From Hymenobacter negativus (GTDB lineage: Bacteria > Bacteroidota > Bacteroidia > Cytophagales > Hymenobacteraceae), in assembly GCF_016056375.1 (NCBI RefSeq), contig NZ_JAEDAE010000008.1, positions 124,001 to 188,000 of the forward strand: DNA of 64,000 nt. The letters run 5' to 3'. Below are positions 59,579-64,000 of the stretch, in pieces. The number at the start of each line of letters is the position of its first letter. Position 1 is the stretch's first letter. The translations under genes and the position numbers were made by a program. Under the pieces are notes generated by a model. The model was given only the letters and a program-made list of their open reading frames with translations, was not told the origin of the DNA and did no database searches.

Positions 59579-60715
59579 ATGGCCGATTTTGATGACGACG
59601 ACTTGGATGCAGCTTCTGAAGAAGAGCATGCTGCCGAGCAAGCCGCACAGTTTGAAGCCGAATTGCAACGGCAAATTGCCCTGCTGCCGCCCCAACTCTA
59701 CGAAACCATGCAGCCGCTGCTGCTGCTGGGCAGCGTGGCCAGCTACATGCTGCTGGGCCACGACGACGACCCGGTGCCCCTGGCCCTGAAGGAGCTACTT
59801 AGCTACGACCTCGACACGCTGCAGCTGGTGGTGGCCGCGGCCGACAACCACAGCCTGGCCCGCCTGATGGCCGCCCACACCCTCCAGCTGTTCGACTTTG
59901 TGGTAGTGGGCCGGCTGGTGTTCGAAAGTGCCCTGGACGAGCCCCTGCGGGCCTACCTGTCCCGCCACCAAGCCCCAGAAGGGGGGTTCGCCGGGCCGCG
60001 CCAGTACATGCTCACCTTCGGCGAGTCGCTGCTGGAAAACATTGCGCAGTACCTGGCCGGGACCGATGCCGAGCTACGCGAGGAGTTGCACCTGCGCCGC
60101 CTGCAAACCGAAAGCATCTTCGCCCGCCTCGACGACACGCTGCGGCCCTACTATCCGCCCGGCCACTCGCCCGAAGAAATCCAGGCCGAGGCGCTGGACG
60201 CGGCCGACGAAGCCGAAGACGCGGAAGAGCCGGCCGTGCACGTCACCTTCAACGCAGGCCAGCGCGTGACGCTGAGCACCGCCCTGCGCCTGCCCTACAT
60301 TTTGGCCGAACTGGGCGAAACTGCTTTTGGCCGGGCGCTGGGCGGGGTGCGCCGCCTGCGCCGCAAGGCCCTGGAGCGGCTGGCCGCCCGCCTGGCCGCC
60401 TCCGATGCCGAGGAGCCGCTCAGCCTCAGCCGCTCGGAGCTGCTGCGGCTGTACCAGGCGGCGCAGGTGTGCGCCCTGAGCACCGTGACCGACGTGATGG
60501 CCACCGGCAGCCTGGAAGACGTGATGCGCAACGCGGCGGCCAGGAGTGAAGAAACCGCGGAAGAAATAGCCGCCTCGGCCCACCATGCCCGTGAAGTGCT
60601 GCTGCTGCTGATGGCCGGCTTCGTGGAAGTGGTCGAAGTCAACCACCCCGATGATGAGGAAATAGCCGAGGCGAAAGCCGAAATCTCGCAGCTAGCCGAG
60701 CTGCTGGCCGAGTGA
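59579..60715 (+). CDS. Acidic hypothetical protein
   Basis: A 378-residue, mostly helical cytoplasmic protein I do not recognise. It opens with an acidic stretch (ADFDDDDLDAASEEEHAAEQ), has a hydrophobic helix near 50-62 (MQPLLLLGSVASYMLLG), an acidic linker near 205-220 (DAADEAEDAEEP), then LGGVRRLRRKALERLAARLA and an acidic end (PDDEEIAEAKAEISQLAELL). No signal peptide or catalytic motif. ATG 59579 is preferred to GTG 59558. It is followed 70 bases later by the FG-GAP gene, but nothing shows that they act together. Confidence 0.7.
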   Translation: MADFDDDDLDAASEEEHAAEQAAQFEAELQRQIALLPPQLYETMQPLLLLGSVASYMLLGHDDDPVPLALKELLSYDLDTLQLVVAAADNHSLARLMAAHTLQLFDFVVVGRLVFESALDEPLRAYLSRHQAPEGGFAGPRQYMLTFGESLLENIAQYLAGTDAELREELHLRRLQTESIFARLDDTLRPYYPPGHSPEEIQAEALDAADEAEDAEEPAVHVTFNAGQRVTLSTALRLPYILAELGETAFGRALGGVRRLRRKALERLAARLAASDAEEPLSLSRSELLRLYQAAQVCALSTVTDVMATGSLEDVMRNAAARSEETAEEIAASAHHAREVLLLLMAGFVEVVEVNHPDDEEIAEAKAEISQLAELLAE

Positions 60716-60785
60716 TGATTCGGCCGCCCGCAGCCAAGCTTTACGCTTGCTAAAATTGTAGCACTCCTTTCCAACCACATTCCCT

Positions 60786-62537
60786 ATGACAAACTTTTAC
60801 TCACTCCCCCGCTGGACACTGCGCACCGGCTTGTTGCTGGCCCCGGCGGGCGTGGCGCTGGCCCAGGCTCCCGTCATTACCTCGGTTATTCCGATGGCTA
60901 ATGCGCGGGCGGCGGCTCGCAGCGGCCCCGTCACGGTTAACTTTAACCAACCGCTCACGGCCGCTTCGGCGGGGTCGCTCAAGGTGTTCTCGGCCCAGCA
61001 GGGCGGGCTGCGCTCGCGTGGGGCCACGCCGGCGGTGGCGAGTGGTAGCACGCTGAGCTTTGCGCCGACGGCCTATGATTTTCGGCCCGGCGAGACGGTG
61101 CAGTACACCGTGACCACGGCGGCGGCTGGCAGCGGCGGGGCGCTGGCCCAGGGCCGGGTGGGGCAGTTTACGGCGGCGGTTGGCGGCACGGGGCGGGGAT
61201 ATTTTCAGCCCGGTAATGAGCCTGCCGTGGGCGGTATGCCTGCTTTTATGACAGCGGCCGATGTGAATAGCGACGGTGCCCTGGACCTGCTCCTGTGTAA
61301 TATGGGCAGTGCTGCCGCCCCAGGTTCAACAGTAAGCATAAGGCTGAATATGGGCAATGGGACTTATAGCGGCACGCTAAATGTGCCAGTAGGCAACATG
61401 CCGAGCGGTATAAATACAGGTGATGTAGACGGAGATGGCGACATCGACTTCGTGGTGGCCAATCAGCTCAGCAACACCGTAAGCGTGCGTCTGAATGATG
61501 GCAGTGGGGGGTTCACGGGTGGCCAGGAAATAGCCGTGGGTCCTGCTCCCTACTCGGTGACGCTGGGCGACGTGGACGGGGACGGCGACCTGGATTTACT
61601 GGTCCCCAACTCGGGGGCGAATTCTGGCACTACCACCGGTAGCGGCACTGTAAGTCTATGTCTCAATGCTGGCAACGGCACTTTTGGTGGTGGCCAGAAC
61701 GTGCCCTCGGGCGGCTTCAGCCCATGTAATGTAGTAGCCGCCGATGTGGACAATGACGGCGACCTCGACCTGCTGATAGAAAACTATGGTGGTAACAACG
61801 TGAGCGTACGCCTGAATAACGGCACCGGTAGCTTTAGCGGCACCCAGAACGTGGCGGTTGGCAGCATTCCGCTGAGCATGGTGGCCGGCGACGTGGACGG
61901 CGATGGCGATGTAGACTTGCTCACGGCTAACTTTTATGGCAATACCGTGAGTGTGCGCTTAAACGATGGCAGCGGCATATTCTCAGGGAGCCAAGAAGTG
62001 AGTGTAGCAGGCGGTCCGCTAGGCATGGCTTTAGGCGACGTGGACAGCGACGGCGACCTAGACCTGCTTGTGCCTATTGCCACTACCACTCCTTACTCCC
62101 CCAATAATCCGGTGAGCTTACGCCTTAACAACGGCAGCGGCATCTTTGGCGGCAGCCAGGAGATGGCCGTAAGGGGTATACACTCTTTTATAACAATTGG
62201 CGATGTAGACAGCGACGGCGACCTGGATTTCATTACCGATAACGGCACCAATACGGTGAGTGTGTATCTAAACGGTGCTACGGCCTTGGCGACTAGTAAT
62301 GGCCTGCCCACGCTGCAGCTACTAACCCTCTACCCCAACCCCGCCTATGGCGCAGTAGCCCTCACCGGCGCCGCCCCCAACGCCCCGCTCACGGTGCTCG
62401 ATGCGCTGGGCCGGGTATTGCTCACGGCCACGGCTGATGCGGCTGGCGCGGCGCGGCTGGTGCTGCCCGAGGGTCTGCCGGCTGGCGTGTACTTAGTGCG
62501 CAGCGGCGGGAAGGTACGCCGCCTAACCGTGGAGTAA
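60786..62537 (+). CDS. Secreted FG-GAP/VCBS repeat protein with T9SS sorting tail
   Basis: A 583-residue cell-surface or secreted protein. A signal peptide ([13 protein letters not shown]) is followed by an Ig-like domain about 28-125 ([20 protein letters not shown]), about seven FG-GAP/VCBS repeats with calcium-binding loops such as [14 protein letters not shown] and [14 protein letters not shown], and a type A T9SS C-terminal domain from about 510 ([14 protein letters not shown] ... [19 protein letters not shown]). It should be exported by Sec, passed by T9SS, and folded as a calcium-stabilised propeller. Confidence 0.92.
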   Translation: MTNFYSLPRWTLRTGLLLAPAGVALAQAPVITSVIPMANARAAARSGPVTVNFNQPLTAASAGSLKVFSAQQGGLRSRGATPAVASGSTLSFAPTAYDFRPGETVQYTVTTAAAGSGGALAQGRVGQFTAAVGGTGRGYFQPGNEPAVGGMPAFMTAADVNSDGALDLLLCNMGSAAAPGSTVSIRLNMGNGTYSGTLNVPVGNMPSGINTGDVDGDGDIDFVVANQLSNTVSVRLNDGSGGFTGGQEIAVGPAPYSVTLGDVDGDGDLDLLVPNSGANSGTTTGSGTVSLCLNAGNGTFGGGQNVPSGGFSPCNVVAADVDNDGDLDLLIENYGGNNVSVRLNNGTGSFSGTQNVAVGSIPLSMVAGDVDGDGDVDLLTANFYGNTVSVRLNDGSGIFSGSQEVSVAGGPLGMALGDVDSDGDLDLLVPIATTTPYSPNNPVSLRLNNGSGIFGGSQEMAVRGIHSFITIGDVDSDGDLDFITDNGTNTVSVYLNGATALATSNGLPTLQLLTLYPNPAYGAVALTGAAPNAPLTVLDALGRVLLTATADAAGAARLVLPEGLPAGVYLVRSGGKVRRLTVE

Positions 62538-62603
62538 GCCCAGGCGGAATCCTGACGCTGCGTAAGTTGCGGGGGCATTCATTTCCTCCTCCCCTCCCTT
62601 TTT

Positions 62604-62972
62604 ATGAAAAAATTCCTTCTCCTGGCTTCTTTGTCGCTGGCCGTGGCTGGCTCGTGGGCGTTTTATCCCAACGCAGCGCCCGCCCCTACGGGCTACCTGA
62701 TGGTGGTGGGCAGCGGCCGCCCGGGCAATGAGTCCTATGTGCCCGAAATCATTACCATTCAGCCCGATGGCAAGCAGCAGGTGCAGCGCCTGACCAACGT
62801 GAAGCCCGGCACCGACCGCACCAGTACCGACGTGGCCGTGGCCCTGCATCATGCCGAGGTATTACAGGTGAATGCCTTGGCCGCCAAAGGCTGGCGGTTG
62901 GTGAGCGTGGCCCAGAGCACCGTGGGCGTGGGGGCTACCACCGAAACCGTGTACATGATGGAGCGGCGCTAA
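62604..62972 (+). CDS. Small exported hypothetical protein
   Basis: A 122-residue protein with a signal peptide (FLLLASLSLAVAGSWAF) and a short mature domain (YLMVVGSGRPGNESYVPEII; ALAAKGWRLVSVAQSTVGVG). The GWRLVSV segment is reminiscent of DUF4177-like small proteins, where a "KGWELVSV" motif occurs, but the rest does not clearly fit. It ends before a bidirectional terminator. Confidence 0.65.
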   Translation: MKKFLLLASLSLAVAGSWAFYPNAAPAPTGYLMVVGSGRPGNESYVPEIITIQPDGKQQVQRLTNVKPGTDRTSTDVAVALHHAEVLQVNALAAKGWRLVSVAQSTVGVGATTETVYMMERR

Positions 62973-62989
62973 CACGTTCTGCTAAAACA

Positions 62990-63025
62990 AGAACCGGCCG
63001 CCTCAGCAATGAGGCGGCCGGTTCT
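62990..63025. terminator. Bidirectional terminator
   Basis: Perfect 16-base arms (AGAACCGGCCGCCTCA and complement) around the loop GCAA, placed between convergent stops at 62972 and 63053. Confidence 0.85.
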
Positions 63026-63052
63026 ATTACCGCTGTTCGGCTAAAACGGGCC

Positions 63053-64000
63053 CTATTTAAATGCCTGAATACCCGTAATATCCGCACCCGTAATGAGCAG
63101 GTGAATGTCGTGCGTGCCCTCGTAGGTAATCACCGATTCGAGGTTCATCATGTGGCGCATGATGGAGTACTCGCCGGTGATGCCCATGCCGCCGTGAATC
63201 TGACGGGCTTCGCGGGCCACGTGCAGGGCCATGTCGACGCTGTTGCGCTTGGCCATCGAAATCTGGGCGCTGGTGGCTTTGCCTTCGTTTTTGAGCACGC
63301 CCAGGCGCCAGGCCATGAGTTGGGCTTTGGTGATTTCGGTGAGCATCTCGGCCAGCTTCTTCTGCTGGAGCTGGAAGGCACCGATGGGCCGGCCGAACTG
63401 CTCGCGCTGCAAGGAGTATTTCAGGGCCGACTCATAGCAATCAATGGCTGCGCCGATGGCGCCCCAGGCAATGCCGAAACGGGCCGAATCGAGGCAGGAC
63501 AGCGGGCCTTTCAGTCCATCTACGTTGGGCAGGATGTTCTCTTTGGGGATTTTCACGTCCTCAAACACCAGCTCGCCGGTGCAGGAGGCGCGCAGGCTCC
63601 ACTTGTTGTGGATTTCGGGCGTGCTGAAGCCTTCCATGCCGCGCTCCACAATCACACCTTTGATGCGGCCCTGCTCGTTTTTGGCCCACACCACGGCCAC
63701 TTGGCACTCGGGCGAGTTCGAAATCCAGAGCTTAGCGCCGTTCAGCAGGTAATGGTCGCCCATGTCCTTGATGTTGGTAGTCATGCCGCCGGGGTTCGAA
63801 CCGTGGTCGGGCTCGGTGAGGCCGAAGCAGCCCAGCCACTCGCCGGAAGCCAGTTTGGGCAGGTACTTCTTGCGCTGCTCTTCGGAACCGTAGGCGTAGA
63901 TGGGGAACATTACCAATGAGCCCTGCACCGAGGCCGTGGAGCGCATGCCGGAGTCGCCGCGCTCAATTTCCTGCATGATGAGGCCGTAGCTGATGTAGTC
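63053..64000 (-). CDS. gcdH: Glutaryl-CoA/acyl-CoA dehydrogenase (C-terminal part, cut by the window edge)
   Basis: At least 315 residues of a flavin-dependent acyl-CoA dehydrogenase; the N-terminus lies beyond base 64000 (the frame stays open, reading DYISYGLIMQEIERGDSGMR). Motifs: CFGLTEPDHGSNPGGM (FAD and substrate region), KLWISNSP, and the catalytic glutamate in YEGTHDIHLLITGADITG. The YEGTHDIH...ITGIQAF end fits glutaryl-CoA dehydrogenase, which makes crotonyl-CoA in lysine and tryptophan breakdown. A related acyl-CoA dehydrogenase is possible. Confidence 0.88.
   Translation of the reverse strand, partial: DYISYGLIMQEIERGDSGMRSTASVQGSLVMFPIYAYGSEEQRKKYLPKLASGEWLGCFGLTEPDHGSNPGGMTTNIKDMGDHYLLNGAKLWISNSPECQVAVVWAKNEQGRIKGVIVERGMEGFSTPEIHNKWSLRASCTGELVFEDVKIPKENILPNVDGLKGPLSCLDSARFGIAWGAIGAAIDCYESALKYSLQREQFGRPIGAFQLQQKKLAEMLTEITKAQLMAWRLGVLKNEGKATSAQISMAKRNSVDMALHVAREARQIHGGMGITGEYSIMRHMMNLESVITYEGTHDIHLLITGADITGIQAFK

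Overview
The window comes from a high-GC member of the Bacteroidota, most likely the Hymenobacter lineage (Cytophagales). Supporting signs: many genes are preceded by the Bacteroidota -7 element TAnnTTTG instead of a Shine-Dalgarno site; SecD and SecF are fused; there is a PorE-like OmpA protein and an FG-GAP protein with a type IX secretion (T9SS) tail; TPR histidine kinases, a LytTR regulator, DUF5777 and BatD proteins are present. The genus is inferred from gene content, not from a marker gene. No rRNA, tRNA, CRISPR array, prophage or intact insertion sequence was seen. The only mobile trace is a small remnant resembling an IS1-type transposase near 59.4 kb.

Layout. 0-4 kb: a DUF4833 protein and a large transporter/HEAT/cyclic-nucleotide-binding fusion, convergent with a response-regulator adenylate cyclase. 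4-14 kb: a minus-strand signalling island with two response regulators and four paralogous histidine kinases. 14-20 kb: HD hydrolase, MoeB/ThiF-rhodanese protein, TPR protein and PorE-like protein. 20-27 kb: a hybrid propeller kinase with a LytTR regulator, a PKD protein and two Opp-type permeases. 27-28 kb: an AT-rich gap with small ORFs and a terminator. 28-34 kb: housekeeping minus-strand genes (RmlD-like reductase, cyclophilin, hemC, holB, a GlmU-like protein, rpmE2). 34-45.8 kb: rdgB, udk, small proteins, secDF, an ECF sigma factor overlapping an unusual membrane/beta-barrel protein, then a cytochrome-YceI-DUF5777 trio. 45.8-49.2 kb: nfu, aroC, batD. 49.5-54.9 kb: three tandem pairs of exported ferritin-like proteins. 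55-64 kb: queG, ruvB, HIRAN protein, acyltransferase, an acidic unknown, a T9SS cargo protein, and a glutaryl-CoA dehydrogenase that runs off the edge.

How parts may work together. The cyclase makes a nucleotide that the neighbouring fusion protein could bind. The kinase array probably feeds the two adjacent receivers. The sigma factor and its overlapping partner look like an envelope-sensing pair in which one polypeptide could span from cytoplasm to outer membrane. The ferritin-like pairs form a promoter-A-B-terminator cassette copied three times, the last copy having lost most of its metal ligands in one partner.

The intergenic DNA is rich in inverted repeats. One family is built on GTCATCCTGAGCGCAGCGAA; another is built from short permuted words. 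A block of the second type appears inside the hybrid kinase gene as an in-frame linker. These repeats, the sigma/beta-barrel pair and the ferritin cassette are the most unusual content.
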